Position numbers and translations under genes: made by a program
Notes under the pieces: model-generated
Seen by the model: the letters and a program-made list of their open reading frames with translations, nothing else
What the model was told of the DNA's origin: nothing
Database searches by the model: none
Shown here: one piece after another, positions 9,600 through 18,496 of the stretch
Layout: each line of letters begins with the position of its first letter
How positions within the stretch are numbered: position 1 is the stretch's first letter
Source: Thalassovita taeanensis
Lineage (GTDB): Bacteria; Pseudomonadota; Alphaproteobacteria; Rhodobacterales; Rhodobacteraceae
NCBI RefSeq assembly: GCF_900110775.1
Contig: NZ_FOEP01000002.1
Coordinates: 62,001 to 126,000 of the forward strand
Direction of reading: 5' to 3'
DNA: 64,000 nt

Positions 9600-10136
9600 A
9601 TGGAGTTTCTTACCGCTTTCTGGTCGGGGCTTGAACCGACGCTATCGATCACACGCCTGTCAGCGATCTGGCTGTTCCCGCTGTCGCTTCCGATCTGCTT
9701 CTGGGCGGCTTGGAGCGACATGCGCGCGATGCGCATCCCAAACTATTCCGTCCTCGCGCTTGCGCTGATCTTTGTTCTGATCGGTCCGTTCCTGATGCCA
9801 CTGCCAGAGTTTGGCGCGCGCTTGGTGCAATTGGTTGTCGTGCTGTTGGTCGGGATCATCCTGAATGCGGGCGGTTTGGTCGGGGCCGGTGACGCCAAAT
9901 TTTCTGCAGCGGCCGCGCCCTATATCGCACTTGGCGATCTGCGTTTTGTATTGGCATTATTTGCAGCAACGCTTTTGGGGGCCTTCACCACGCATCGGCT
10001 TGCACGCCGTTCGCCGCTACGCAAACTTGCCCCCGATTGGGAAAGCTGGACGCGGCAGCGCGATTTCCCGATGGGCCTTGCCCTTGGCGGCGCGCTCTCG
10101 ATCTATCTCGGACTTGGCATCGTTTACGGAAGCTGA
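9600..10136 (+). CDS. cpaA: Flp prepilin peptidase CpaA/TadV (A24 family)
   Basis: Membrane aspartic peptidase expected to cleave the short leader of Flp prepilins. The catalytic Asp pair is visible: Asp40 in AWSDMRAMRIPN and Asp98 in GAGDAKF (the GxGD motif). The 178-residue protein lacks the methyltransferase half of larger PilD enzymes, as is normal for TadV. About five or six hydrophobic helices are present. The ribosome site is weak. It is the last recognised tad gene in this direction. Confidence 0.9.
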   Translation: MEFLTAFWSGLEPTLSITRLSAIWLFPLSLPICFWAAWSDMRAMRIPNYSVLALALIFVLIGPFLMPLPEFGARLVQLVVVLLVGIILNAGGLVGAGDAKFSAAAAPYIALGDLRFVLALFAATLLGAFTTHRLARRSPLRKLAPDWESWTRQRDFPMGLALGGALSIYLGLGIVYGS

Positions 10137-10292
10137 CTATCGGCCCCTTTCCAAACGGTTTCACCCGCGCTGGAAAGGCCCGGTTTTTCCATCATTTCGC
10201 CACCTTCTGCCATCAGATTGGATACATCAGCGTGTCGGCCTACCGATGTGCGCACATGTACTCACTCGCAGCAGCAGGACATTTAGCCGCCG

Positions 10293-11609
10293 ATGAATAT
10301 GCAAGCCTCGCCTCAGTCCACCGTCGCCCCCCCTCCTCCACCCAGCAGCATCGAAGGTATGCAGCTGCCGCTGCCGATGATGCGTGACATCCTGCTCAAA
10401 ACGATCTTCCGCAAGAACGTGACAATGGTGACCGATATCGCACAGGCAATCTGCCTGCCGCGTATGGTGACACAAGAGCTGGTGGACCTAGCGCGCGAGC
10501 AGCGCCTTCTCGAAGCCACCGGTACGCTCAGCGCCAACGCGGGTCCCGAGATGGGGTATCAATTGACCGATGGCGGCAAGGCGCGCGCGCTGGATGCGCT
10601 GACCCAGTCGGAGTATTTCGGAGCCATGCCGGTGCCACTGGCAGTGTACCGCGAACAGATCAAGCGCCAGTCGATCCGCAATATCCAGATCACACGAGAA
10701 CAGCTGACCACTGCGATGGGTCACCTGATCCTGCCATCTGACCTGTTGTCAAACCTTGGCCCCGCCGTCAGCTCGGGGCGCTCCATTCTGATGTATGGCC
10801 CGCCCGGCAACGGAAAATCCTCGATCTCGAACGGGATCCGCGACGCAATGGGCGACAAAATCTATGTCCCCCGCGCCATCGAATATTCCGGTCAGGTGAT
10901 CACCGTCTATGATCCGATCGTGCACAGCTCGGCCGAGGTTGAAGAGGATGATCCCAATTCATTGCGCCGCAAGCGCAGTTTTGACACCCGGTATGCGCGG
11001 TGTCAGAGACCGACCGTGATTACCGGGGGCGAGCTATCGCTGTCGATGCTGGATCTCATCTATAACCCGATCGCACGCACCTATCAGGCGCCGCTACAAC
11101 TCAAGGCAACCGGCGGGATCTTCATTGTTGACGACCTTGGCCGCCAAGCCGAACCGCCACAGGCGCTGGTCAACCGCTGGATCGTGCCGCTTGAGGAAAG
11201 CAAAGATATTCTTGCCTTGCAATCAGGCGAGAAATTCGAGGTGCCCTTCGACACGCTGGTGATCTTCTCGACCAACTTTCACCCGAACGAGATTTTCGAT
11301 CAGGCTGCCCTGCGCCGGATCTTCTACAAAATCAAGATCGACGGGCCGAGCCAGGAAAACTATCTCAAGATCTTCGCACTGATCGCCCGCAAAAAGGGGA
11401 TGCCGCTGAACGAACCCGCTCTGCTCCATCTGTTTCAGGAAAAATACCCGACCATCGACAATGTCTATGCCAACTACCAGCCGGTGTTCCTGATTGACCA
11501 GATGATCGCGATCTGCGAATTCGAAGGGATACCGTATCAGATGACACCGGAGCTGATTGACCGCGCATGGGCGAACATGTTCGTGAAGGACGAGATTATC
11601 GTGAAGTGA
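10293..11609 (+). CDS. AAA ATPase with N-terminal winged-helix-like domain, next to tad genes
   Basis: I cannot assign a specific function. The 438-residue protein has a Pro-rich start (12-19) and a helical, probably winged-helix segment (about 27-105; MRDILLKTIF, ITREQL). An AAA domain follows, with Walker A GPPGNGKS (169-176, Lys175) and Walker B IFIVDDLG. A sensor-like stretch LVIFSTNFHPNEIFDQAALRR sits near the C-terminal lid. It follows the tad locus on the same strand after 156 bases, and its stop overlaps the next gene start (GTGA). Start 10293 or 10299; the ribosome site is weak either way. It could be a pilus-associated regulator or remodelling ATPase (inference from position). Confidence 0.85.
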   Translation: MNMQASPQSTVAPPPPPSSIEGMQLPLPMMRDILLKTIFRKNVTMVTDIAQAICLPRMVTQELVDLAREQRLLEATGTLSANAGPEMGYQLTDGGKARALDALTQSEYFGAMPVPLAVYREQIKRQSIRNIQITREQLTTAMGHLILPSDLLSNLGPAVSSGRSILMYGPPGNGKSSISNGIRDAMGDKIYVPRAIEYSGQVITVYDPIVHSSAEVEEDDPNSLRRKRSFDTRYARCQRPTVITGGELSLSMLDLIYNPIARTYQAPLQLKATGGIFIVDDLGRQAEPPQALVNRWIVPLEESKDILALQSGEKFEVPFDTLVIFSTNFHPNEIFDQAALRRIFYKIKIDGPSQENYLKIFALIARKKGMPLNEPALLHLFQEKYPTIDNVYANYQPVFLIDQMIAICEFEGIPYQMTPELIDRAWANMFVKDEIIVK

Positions 11610-12412
11610 TCGGCGTCGCCGGTTGCGGGCGTATGGGGGCCCCAATGCTTGCCGCGCTAGACAAAGCCGGATTTTGCGTGCGTGGGTTTGACGTGCAACC
11701 GATTGCGAAAAGTGGCCCGCTCAGCGACCTGATGCACACCGACGCATGTATTTTTGCAAAGGGCCTGCAAATTCTTATTACTGTCGTACGGGATATCACT
11801 CAGACAGAAGAAGTTTTGCATGGTCCGCAGGGCCTGATCGCGCAAGCGCCCGACCTGCATACGATCATCATCTGCTCCACCCTGTCCCCCCGTTATGTTC
11901 ACGATCTACGTGAGCGGGTGCCGGGTCATATCGCACTGATCGACGCTCCGATGTCCGGGGCGGCCATTGCCGCCCAAGAAGCCCGCCTGTCGTTCATGCT
12001 TGGCGGAGCGGACTCCGACCTTGACCGTTGTCAGCCGCTTTTCGATGCCATGGGCGCGCATTTCCACCGTATGGGGGTGTTCGGCATGGGGATGCAGGCA
12101 AAAGTGCTGAACAACCTGCTGGCCGCGAGCAACACCGCCATGACCCGTCTGGTGCTGGACTGGGCGGACGAAGCCGGGCTTGACGAATGCGCCTTGCTGG
12201 ACCTGATCAACACCTCTTCCGGGCAGAACTGGTTCGCTTCCAACTTTGACACCATCGAGTTTTCCCGCGACGGGCTGAGTGACAACAATTCCATCGGCAT
12301 TCTGGTCAAAGATGTCGAAAGCGCGCTGGACGCCGCCACCCCAGATACCGACACCGCCCTGCCTCGCGCCGTTCAGGATGCAATCCGCCAACTGAAGCCT
12401 CGCTGCCCCTGA
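11606..12412 (+). CDS. NAD(P)-binding beta-hydroxyacid dehydrogenase
   Basis: Member of the 3-hydroxyisobutyrate/6-phosphogluconate-like dehydrogenase family. The GTG at 11606 is chosen because it overlaps the upstream stop as GTGA and puts the Rossmann motif GVAGCGRMG at the very N-terminus, which upstream ATG choices would extend by 13 residues. The 268-residue protein has the substrate-loop motif DAPMSGAA and the catalytic segment GMGMQAKVLNN (Lys166). The true substrate is unknown. Coupling to an AAA ATPase is unexpected for a metabolic enzyme and may only reflect operon packing. Confidence 0.85.
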   Translation: MIGVAGCGRMGAPMLAALDKAGFCVRGFDVQPIAKSGPLSDLMHTDACIFAKGLQILITVVRDITQTEEVLHGPQGLIAQAPDLHTIIICSTLSPRYVHDLRERVPGHIALIDAPMSGAAIAAQEARLSFMLGGADSDLDRCQPLFDAMGAHFHRMGVFGMGMQAKVLNNLLAASNTAMTRLVLDWADEAGLDECALLDLINTSSGQNWFASNFDTIEFSRDGLSDNNSIGILVKDVESALDAATPDTDTALPRAVQDAIRQLKPRCP

Positions 12413-12718
12413 TATTCACATTTCCCAAATATCCTCGCCAGAGTATTTTTATCAGAAAGAAACTGACAAGGCGGCACACACTGGTCACCCCCGCCGGGTG
12501 TTTTCGAAAATTGTTCACCCAAACCTAGATGCTCGATCCACCGAACCAGACCGCCATTCTGGGGCGCGCCACTGCCCCGACTAGGTCGTAGTCGATGACA
12601 ACATCTGCTGTGGCTAAAAATACTAAACGGCCAGCTGAGGGCGGCACTGGCAGCTCTGATCTGGTCCACCTCTCGCTCTGCTCCTGATGCCACGCGCCAC
12701 TTGATGACGAAGCGAAAG
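12413..12718. other. Convergent intergenic region, no gene seen
   Basis: 306 bases between the convergent dehydrogenase and LytTR genes. It holds one copy of the dispersed 21-bp motif (12441-12461). I see no credible coding frame, tRNA or clear terminator with a T-tract. Confidence 0.6.
12441..12461 (+). repeat. Dispersed 21-bp motif, copy 1
   Basis: GAGTATTT-TTA-TCAGAAAGAA, starting 28 bases after the stop of the (+) dehydrogenase gene. The same core with a different 3-base spacer recurs at 17654, 45954 and 48925. See the findings for alignment and interpretation. Confidence 0.75.
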
Positions 12719-13540
12719 TCAGACCAGACCGGCCTGCTCCAATTGTGGACGATACGTTCGGCTGACCGGCACCAGAGTTCCGCTGGTCAACCGCAGGAAC
12801 AACCGACCGTTGTCCCGCTCCGCGCCTGTGACCGCGCTGCTGGTAACCCAATGGGACCGATGTGTGCAATACCCCTCAACCCCATCCAATTCAGCGATTG
12901 CATCAACAAAACGCATCCGCACACTGTGAGTTTCGTACGGGAGCTCAACATCCACGAAATGATCCCGTGCGCTCAGGTGAAGGACCGGGCCTTGCGCCCC
13001 CTCGGGCAGACGCCGCATCAGCCGCGGCGGTTCCGGCGTCGGCGGCGAAGGAACTATTTCAATCGGAGTGGGCAGATGAGCCAAGCCAAGCGCGCCAGTT
13101 TCACCGCCGAGAAATTCACTCTGCGGGGAGGCCTTTGAGTGAATTCGTTTGATAGTCTGGATGACGGTGCTGAGCAAGGCAACCAGAACACTGACCTTTA
13201 AAAATGACGGCGCAACGCGATCGGACTGCCCAATCATGAGCAGCGTCAGAAAAAAAACAAACGGCGAAAAAAACAATGTCATGCCTATGACGACCAACAC
13301 GTCTCTCAGCCACATCAACTCGGCGGGGATGGTCTTTACCGCCAATTCACGCAGAATATTAGCTAGGAATACAGACACGCCACAAATCGCGCCCCAGTAT
13401 AGCCCCCGCTGAGGCAGGGTCAGGTTTGAATACGTGTCGAGCGGTCCCACAGCGGCTGCGGCAAGCGCGATCAGCACCCAAATAGCCAACACGACCGGCG
13501 ACAGCACAAGCCTCAAAGATCTGGTCAGAACACCGTACAT
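12719..13540 (-). CDS. Membrane-anchored LytTR-type transcriptional regulator
   Basis: Probable DNA-binding regulator of 273 residues. The N-terminal half has four hydrophobic segments (about 10-30, 45-63, 80-102, 112-132). A Pro-rich linker (PSPPTPEPPRL) leads to a C-terminal LytTR domain (about 185-270; GPVLHLSARDHFVDVEL, GYCTHRSHWV, LVPVSRTYRPQL). No kinase or receiver domain is present, so membrane signals may act directly on DNA binding. It is transcribed away from the PaaI gene; a palindrome at 13625-13634 lies in the shared upstream region. Targets unknown. Confidence 0.82.
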   Translation of the reverse strand: MYGVLTRSLRLVLSPVVLAIWVLIALAAAAVGPLDTYSNLTLPQRGLYWGAICGVSVFLANILRELAVKTIPAELMWLRDVLVVIGMTLFFSPFVFFLTLLMIGQSDRVAPSFLKVSVLVALLSTVIQTIKRIHSKASPQSEFLGGETGALGLAHLPTPIEIVPSPPTPEPPRLMRRLPEGAQGPVLHLSARDHFVDVELPYETHSVRMRFVDAIAELDGVEGYCTHRSHWVTSSAVTGAERDNGRLFLRLTSGTLVPVSRTYRPQLEQAGLV

Positions 13541-13624
13541 TTACACTTCACCCACACGACGGCCTAAGAGATAAAACCGAACATTTCCAGCCCGTTGCTG
13601 TAATATCAACTGAGAACACAACTG

Positions 13625-13634
13625 CAAGTACTTG
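13625..13634. promoter_or_regulatory. Palindrome in the LytTR/thioesterase divergent region
   Basis: CAAGTACTTG is a perfect 10-base palindrome, with partial flanking symmetry (AC/GT at 13621-13622 and 13637-13638). It sits 85 bases upstream of the LytTR start and about 105 bases upstream of the thioesterase start. It is a candidate operator; the binding protein is unknown. Confidence 0.35.
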
Positions 13635-13738
13635 TTGTCCCACGCTCCACACGGTCCTGTGAGCGAGGCAGAAGAAACCGTTTTACATCCCTACAGACAC
13701 CTCCATAGAGTAACAGGATGACAGTATAGGGCATGACA

Positions 13739-14158
13739 ATGACTCACCCATTTTTTGAGCGGTTGCACAGCAGTTTCAGTGCGCAAAGCATGATGTCCAC
13801 CCTTGGCGCGAGCCTGACCGAGGTCCAAGATGGCACGGCTGTGATCGAAGCCCCGATATTGCCGGGCGCGCGTCAGCAGCACGGGTTTGGCCATGCGGGG
13901 CTGACATTTGCGATTGGCGATAGTGCTGCGGGGTATGCCGCCCTGTCTGTCATGCCCGAAAGCTTCGAGGTCTTGACCTCTGAAATCAAGATCAACCTTC
14001 TGGCCCCGGCCAAGGGCGAGCTGCTGATCGCCACCGGAAAGGTAATAAAATCGGGCCGAAGGTTGGTGATTGTCACCTCTGAAGTCGTGGCGCGCGATGG
14101 AGACACCGATACGCTGATCGCCATTCTTCAGGGCACCATGGTGCCTGTACCAGTTTAG
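13739..14158 (+). CDS. PaaI-family hotdog thioesterase
   Basis: Predicted acyl-CoA thioesterase of the hotdog fold, about 139 residues. Family-like segments include [24 protein letters not shown] and the strand [13 protein letters not shown]. Start 13739 is preferred over ATG 13733 because AGGG at 13727-13730 is then 8 bases away. The aromatic-catabolism role of classic PaaI cannot be inferred here: no phenylacetate genes are nearby. Its TAG stop (14156-14158) overlaps the folD stop on the opposite strand. Confidence 0.82.
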   Translation: MTHPFFERLHSSFSAQSMMSTLGASLTEVQDGTAVIEAPILPGARQQHGFGHAGLTFAIGDSAAGYAALSVMPESFEVLTSEIKINLLAPAKGELLIATGKVIKSGRRLVIVTSEVVARDGDTDTLIAILQGTMVPVPV

Positions 14159-15048
14159 GCCGTCAGCCCCTCAGGCTCGGGCAGACCATTGGCGCGGCAA
14201 CAGGCGGTAACCGTATTGGCCAGCAGGCAGGCGATGGTCATCGGACCAACACCGCCGGGAACCGGAGTAATGACCCCCGCGACCTGAACTGCACTGGCAA
14301 ATTCTACGTCGCCAACAAGCCGCGTCCCGCCTTCGGGTTTGTCGATCCGGTTGATGCCAACATCGATCACGGTGGCCCCCGGCTTGATCCAATCACCCGG
14401 TATCATCTGCGGGCGGCCAACGGCAGCCACGACGATATCTGCCCCGCGCACAACGCCAGGCAAATCCCGGGTCCGCGAATGGGCAATGGTGACCGTGCAA
14501 CTGTCGCGCAGCAAAAGCTGTGCCATCGGTTTGCCCACAAGGTTTGATCGCCCCACCACAACCGCGTTCATGCCTGACAGCGACCCATGGTATTCGCGCA
14601 GCATCATCAGGCAGCCCAACGGCGTGCACGGTGCCATTGCAGCCTGACCGCTGGCCAACCGACCCGCGTTCAGAATATGCAGCCCGTCAACATCCTTGGC
14701 CGGATCAATACGCGCAACGACCTCTTCCTCGCTCATATGAGCAGGTACCGGGAACTGGCACAGAATACCGTGCACGGCCGCGTCAGCGTTCAGCCGTTCA
14801 ATCAGCGCATAGAGGTCTTCCACGGGCGTATCCGCTGGCAGCTTGTGCTCGAACGAGTTCATACCTGCCGCAACAGTCTGAAGCCCCTTGTTGCGCACAT
14901 AGACCTCGCTTGCGGGATCTTCGCCGACCTGAATAACAGCCAGACCGGGGGTAATCCCGTGATCCGCCTTCAGGCGTGCAACATGGGTCGCCACCTTTTC
15001 TCGTACCTTGGCCGCAAAGGCCTTACCGTCGATAATATGCGCGCTCAT
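14155..15048 (-). CDS. folD: Bifunctional methylene-THF dehydrogenase/cyclohydrolase
   Basis: Interconverts 5,10-methylene-THF and 10-formyl-THF in cytosolic one-carbon metabolism. The 297-residue protein shows the catalytic Tyr50-x3-Lys54 (YVRNK), the [15 protein letters not shown] signature and the C-terminal [25 protein letters not shown] lies just upstream of the ATG. It is downstream of fhs (95-base gap) on the same strand, so both steps between formate and methylene-THF are clustered. Its TAA stop overlaps the convergent thioesterase stop. Confidence 0.96.
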   Translation of the reverse strand: MSAHIIDGKAFAAKVREKVATHVARLKADHGITPGLAVIQVGEDPASEVYVRNKGLQTVAAGMNSFEHKLPADTPVEDLYALIERLNADAAVHGILCQFPVPAHMSEEEVVARIDPAKDVDGLHILNAGRLASGQAAMAPCTPLGCLMMLREYHGSLSGMNAVVVGRSNLVGKPMAQLLLRDSCTVTIAHSRTRDLPGVVRGADIVVAAVGRPQMIPGDWIKPGATVIDVGINRIDKPEGGTRLVGDVEFASAVQVAGVITPVPGGVGPMTIACLLANTVTACCRANGLPEPEGLTA

Positions 15049-15143
15049 ATTCGCTCCTGCATCATGCCAGTTGATAAGGATGCCCGCCCTTACGCTATCC
15101 TGCGCCGCTCTGCCACCATTGATCGTGGTTGCGCGGGTTCAAG

Positions 15144-16820
15144 TCAGAACAAACCTTCTATCTGCCCCTGAGTGTTCAGCATAATCGCCTCGGCACTAGG
15201 CACACGCGGCAGGCCCGGCATGGTCATGATCTCGCCGCAGATCACAACCACAAAGCCCGCCCCCGCGCTCAGCCGCACCTCGCGCACGGGTACCGAGTGG
15301 CCCGTTGGCGCGCCGCGGCGACTGGGATCGGTTGTGAAGCTGTATTGCGTCTTGGCCATGCAGATCGGCAGATGGCCATACCCTGCCTTTTCCCACTCCG
15401 CCAACTGAGCGCGGATTTTGTGATCGGCCAAAACCTCGTCGGCATGATAGATCTGCTTCGCAATCGTCTCGATCTTCTGAAACAGTGGCATGTTGTCGGG
15501 ATAGAGCGGCGCAAAATGCGACATGCCGCTCTCGGCCAGTTCGACCACCTTACGTGCCAGCGCCTCGCTGCCCGCGCTGCCGTGCTCCCAATGCCGCGAC
15601 AGGATCGCCTCGCTGCCCTGCTGCGCCACATACGCCTGCACGGCCTGAATTTCGGCATCAGTATCCGTGACAAAATGGTTGATCGCGACCACAACCGGCA
15701 CGCCGAAAGATTTGACATTGGCAATGTGGCGCCCAAGGTTTGGGCACCCTTGCTGAACCGCCTCGACATTCTCGGGGCCAAGATCGGCCTTGGCGACGCC
15801 ACCGTTCATCTTCATCGCCCGCACCGTCGCCACAATCACCACGGCATCAGGCGCAATCCCCGCCTTGCGGCATTTGATATTCATGAATTTTTCGGCGCCC
15901 AAATCAGCCCCAAACCCGGCTTCGGTCACCACATAATCAGCCAGTTTCAACGCAGTGGTCGTGGCAATCGCCGAGTTGCATCCATGCGCGATATTGGCAA
16001 ACGGCCCACCATGAACAAAGGCCGGACTATTCTCCAGCGTCTGCACCAGATTGGGTTGCATCGCGTCCTTCAGCAGCACCGTCATCGCGCCGTCGGCCTT
16101 GATATCACGGCAATACACCGGGCTACGATCACGACGATACGCCACGATGATCTCGCCCAGCCGGTTCTGCAAATCCTCAAGATCATTGGCCAGACACAAG
16201 ATCGCCATGACCTCGGACGCGACAGTGATGTCAAATCCGGTCTGGCGCGGAAACCCGTTGGGCACGCCCCCCAACGAGGTCATGATATCGCGCAGCGCCC
16301 GGTCATTCATATCGATGACCCGCCGCCAAACCACACGCCGCACGTCAATCTCCAGAGTATTCCCCCAATAGATATGGTTGTCGATCATTGCGCTCAGCAG
16401 GTTGTGTGCGCTCGTGATCGCATGGAAATCGCCGGTGAAATGCAGGTTCATTTCTTCCATCGGCACGACCTGAGCATGTCCGCCGCCCGCAGCGCCCCCC
16501 TTCATCCCGAAACAGGGGCCGAGGCTGGCCTCGCGGATACAGATCGCTGCGTTCTTGCCGATCCTGTTCAGCCCGTCCCCCAACCCCACGGTCGTGGTGG
16601 TCTTGCCCTCGCCCGCCGGGGTCGGATTGATCGCGGTCACAAGGATCAGCTTGCCATTCTCGCGCCCCTGTACCGAACGGATGAAGTCTTGGCTCAGCTT
16701 GGCCTTGTCATGGCCATAGGGCACAAGGCTCGCTGACGGAATCCCCAGCTTTGCACCGATTTCATGTATCGGTTTCTTGCTGGCTTCGCGGGCGATCTCG
16801 ATGTCGGATTTATACTTCAT
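15144..16820 (-). CDS. fhs: Formate-tetrahydrofolate ligase
   Basis: ATP-dependent activation of formate to 10-formyl-THF. The protein has the family-typical 558 residues, with the P-loop [11 protein letters not shown] (66-76) and conserved stretches such as [19 protein letters not shown] and [16 protein letters not shown]. The ribosome site GGGGAGAGG precedes the ATG. With folD downstream it supports one-carbon flux from formate, which in marine Rhodobacteraceae can come from methylated compounds or glycine (general knowledge, not shown here). Confidence 0.97.
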   Translation of the reverse strand: MKYKSDIEIAREASKKPIHEIGAKLGIPSASLVPYGHDKAKLSQDFIRSVQGRENGKLILVTAINPTPAGEGKTTTTVGLGDGLNRIGKNAAICIREASLGPCFGMKGGAAGGGHAQVVPMEEMNLHFTGDFHAITSAHNLLSAMIDNHIYWGNTLEIDVRRVVWRRVIDMNDRALRDIMTSLGGVPNGFPRQTGFDITVASEVMAILCLANDLEDLQNRLGEIIVAYRRDRSPVYCRDIKADGAMTVLLKDAMQPNLVQTLENSPAFVHGGPFANIAHGCNSAIATTTALKLADYVVTEAGFGADLGAEKFMNIKCRKAGIAPDAVVIVATVRAMKMNGGVAKADLGPENVEAVQQGCPNLGRHIANVKSFGVPVVVAINHFVTDTDAEIQAVQAYVAQQGSEAILSRHWEHGSAGSEALARKVVELAESGMSHFAPLYPDNMPLFQKIETIAKQIYHADEVLADHKIRAQLAEWEKAGYGHLPICMAKTQYSFTTDPSRRGAPTGHSVPVREVRLSAGAGFVVVICGEIMTMPGLPRVPSAEAIMLNTQGQIEGLF

Positions 16821-16960
16821 GGATCCTCTCCCCTAGTTCCGCGCGTCAAAGTGCTTTCCCTTTTTTTAACCTAAGGGGAAAATGCCCAATGGCTGCAACC
16901 CGACATTTCCGGCCTTGCTTGCGTCGCAATGGCCGAAGCAGGCCACATGGCAAAGCGACT

Positions 16961-17557
16961 TCAGCGCCGCGCCGCATCCAGATGCGCCCAGACCGGCTGA
17001 TCCGGAACATGCAGACGCAACACATCACCCAACCGGAGTACACCCTCACGCTCAACCCAGACAGTGACCCCGCGCTTGCCCGCTGCGGCCGCCTTGAATT
17101 TCCGCCCCGCGCCCGGCGCGTCCTCGTCGATCACCTTTACCGGCAGATGGCACGGGCGGTTTTCCATATCCACAACCAAAGTTGCCCCCGAAGGTGCCTG
17201 AAGCCGCGAAGACGGCGGCACATGGGTGAAATCTGGAATACCCTCAATCACCATGCTGGCACCAACCCATGCGGGGTGAAACTGCCCCACTCCTATCTTC
17301 GCCGCCACCTCGGCCAACTCCTCAGCCGACAGAACCGACAGCTGCCGCACATTGCGGATTTCGGTACCGCGCGGATGCTGCCTAATCACCCGGCTGCAAG
17401 ATGGCCGCACCAGCCCGCCATGCGCCTCGCCCTCAACCCCGGCGTAGCTTAACATAACCTCGCTCAACGGCTCCGCCCGCAGACTTGCCTCCCGATCGGC
17501 CACACAGCCCAACCAAGTAATCGTTGCTGCAAAATCTGTGGGTTTCAATGCGGGCAT
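16961..17557 (-). CDS. MOSC domain protein
   Basis: Predicted molybdenum-cofactor sulfurase C-terminal (MOSC) domain protein of 198 residues. MOSC proteins bind sulfur on a conserved Cys, here likely Cys136 in ENRPCHLP. Other matching parts are AHGGLVRPSC and RNVRQLSVLSAEEL, plus the C-terminal GVTVWVEREGVLRLGD. It stands alone: tam lies upstream after 162 bases and fhs downstream after 140. The acceptor or substrate is unknown. Start 17557 follows a purine-rich GGAGAT element. Confidence 0.88.
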   Translation of the reverse strand: MPALKPTDFAATITWLGCVADREASLRAEPLSEVMLSYAGVEGEAHGGLVRPSCSRVIRQHPRGTEIRNVRQLSVLSAEELAEVAAKIGVGQFHPAWVGASMVIEGIPDFTHVPPSSRLQAPSGATLVVDMENRPCHLPVKVIDEDAPGAGRKFKAAAAGKRGVTVWVEREGVLRLGDVLRLHVPDQPVWAHLDAARR

Positions 17558-17653
17558 CTCGGATCTCCTTCATGTCTCGCAAAGGCCATAGTGCAAACTA
17601 CAGCCACACTCTTCAAATAACTTACCGTGATACCAAACATTCCGACCCGTGAT

Positions 17654-17674
17654 TTCTTTCTGACCGAAATACTC
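17654..17674 (-). repeat. Dispersed 21-bp motif, copy 2
   Basis: On the (-) strand GAGTATTT-CGG-TCAGAAAGAA, preceded by CTCCTGCGG, starting 46 bases past the tam stop. Exact-core match to the copies at 12441, 45954 and 48925. Confidence 0.78.
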
Positions 17675-17719
17675 CCGCAGGAGGCATCCTTCCCCGACAT
17701 GCACACCAACGCTTGCGGC

Positions 17720-18496
17720 TCAGACCACCAGCGTAAAAAACAATCTGCGAAAGGGAAACAGAACCGAGCCATCCGCCGCACGAGGATATGCCTTTTCCAT
17801 CACCGCCTCATACCGCGCAATCAGTTCGGCCTGTTCGTCCGGGGCCAACATGGCAAGGATCGGTCGGGCATATGTGGCTTCCGTAAACAGCCGCACCGGG
17901 TGCGCCGTCACACTTGGCTCAAGATTCTGATAATACTCTGTTTCCCACAAACTCAACGTTCCAAGATCGGACAGCAACCGGTGATATTCCGCAGGCAGCA
18001 ACACGCCTGGGCCCGCTGTCTGATCAAACCGCCCCGGAAACATCTCTTCACACAACGACACCCAAACCCGATGCGAAGGGGCGTTATTCTGATGCGGCAC
18101 CTGCACCGCAAGTGTGCCGCCAGAAGTCAACATTCCCGCCAGCCGGGGCAAAAGGCGCGCGTGATCTTCCAACCAATGGAGTGCCGCGTTGGAATAGATC
18201 AGCGCCAACGTCTCAGCTGTATGCCAGCTCGCGATATCGGCCAATTCCAATGCCTCATAGGCCCCCGAAGCCTCTGCCTCGGCCAGCATGGCGGGCGAAG
18301 TATCGACCCCCCGCACTGCGCGCCCAAGCCCTGCAAGAGCGGGACCCACCGTGCCGCTCCCGCAGCCCAAGTCGACCACATCACCCGCAGGCAGCGGATC
18401 AAGACTGCGCAGAAGATCCATCGCAGGGCGCAAACGCAAACCCCGGAACCTATGATAGGTCCCGGGGCTCCAGTCTTGTCCAACCATACCCGTCAT
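17720..18496 (-). CDS. tam: Trans-aconitate 2-methyltransferase-like SAM methyltransferase
   Basis: Class I SAM-dependent methyltransferase of 258 residues. It has the SAM motif VVDLGCGSGTVGP and the Tam-like N-terminus GQDWSPGTYHRF, with LALIYSNAALHWLEDH in the middle. Tam enzymes detoxify trans-aconitate by monomethylation; substrate here is inferred from similarity. Its ATG overlaps the ftsH stop by one base (TAATG), so it is probably translated from the ftsH message. MVGQDW three codons in is an alternative start. Confidence 0.82.
   Translation of the reverse strand: MTGMVGQDWSPGTYHRFRGLRLRPAMDLLRSLDPLPAGDVVDLGCGSGTVGPALAGLGRAVRGVDTSPAMLAEAEASGAYEALELADIASWHTAETLALIYSNAALHWLEDHARLLPRLAGMLTSGGTLAVQVPHQNNAPSHRVWVSLCEEMFPGRFDQTAGPGVLLPAEYHRLLSDLGTLSLWETEYYQNLEPSVTAHPVRLFTEATYARPILAMLAPDEQAELIARYEAVMEKAYPRAADGSVLFPFRRLFFTLVV

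Noticed and set aside
1-12412. CtrA boxes (TTAA-N7-TTAA) controlling the tad genes
   Set aside because: CtrA control of pili is known in relatives, but I found no convincing full-length site in the tad intergenic gaps.
15129-16736. Long (+) open frame opposite fhs
   Set aside because: Antisense shadow of formate-THF ligase, which has its full family length and motifs.
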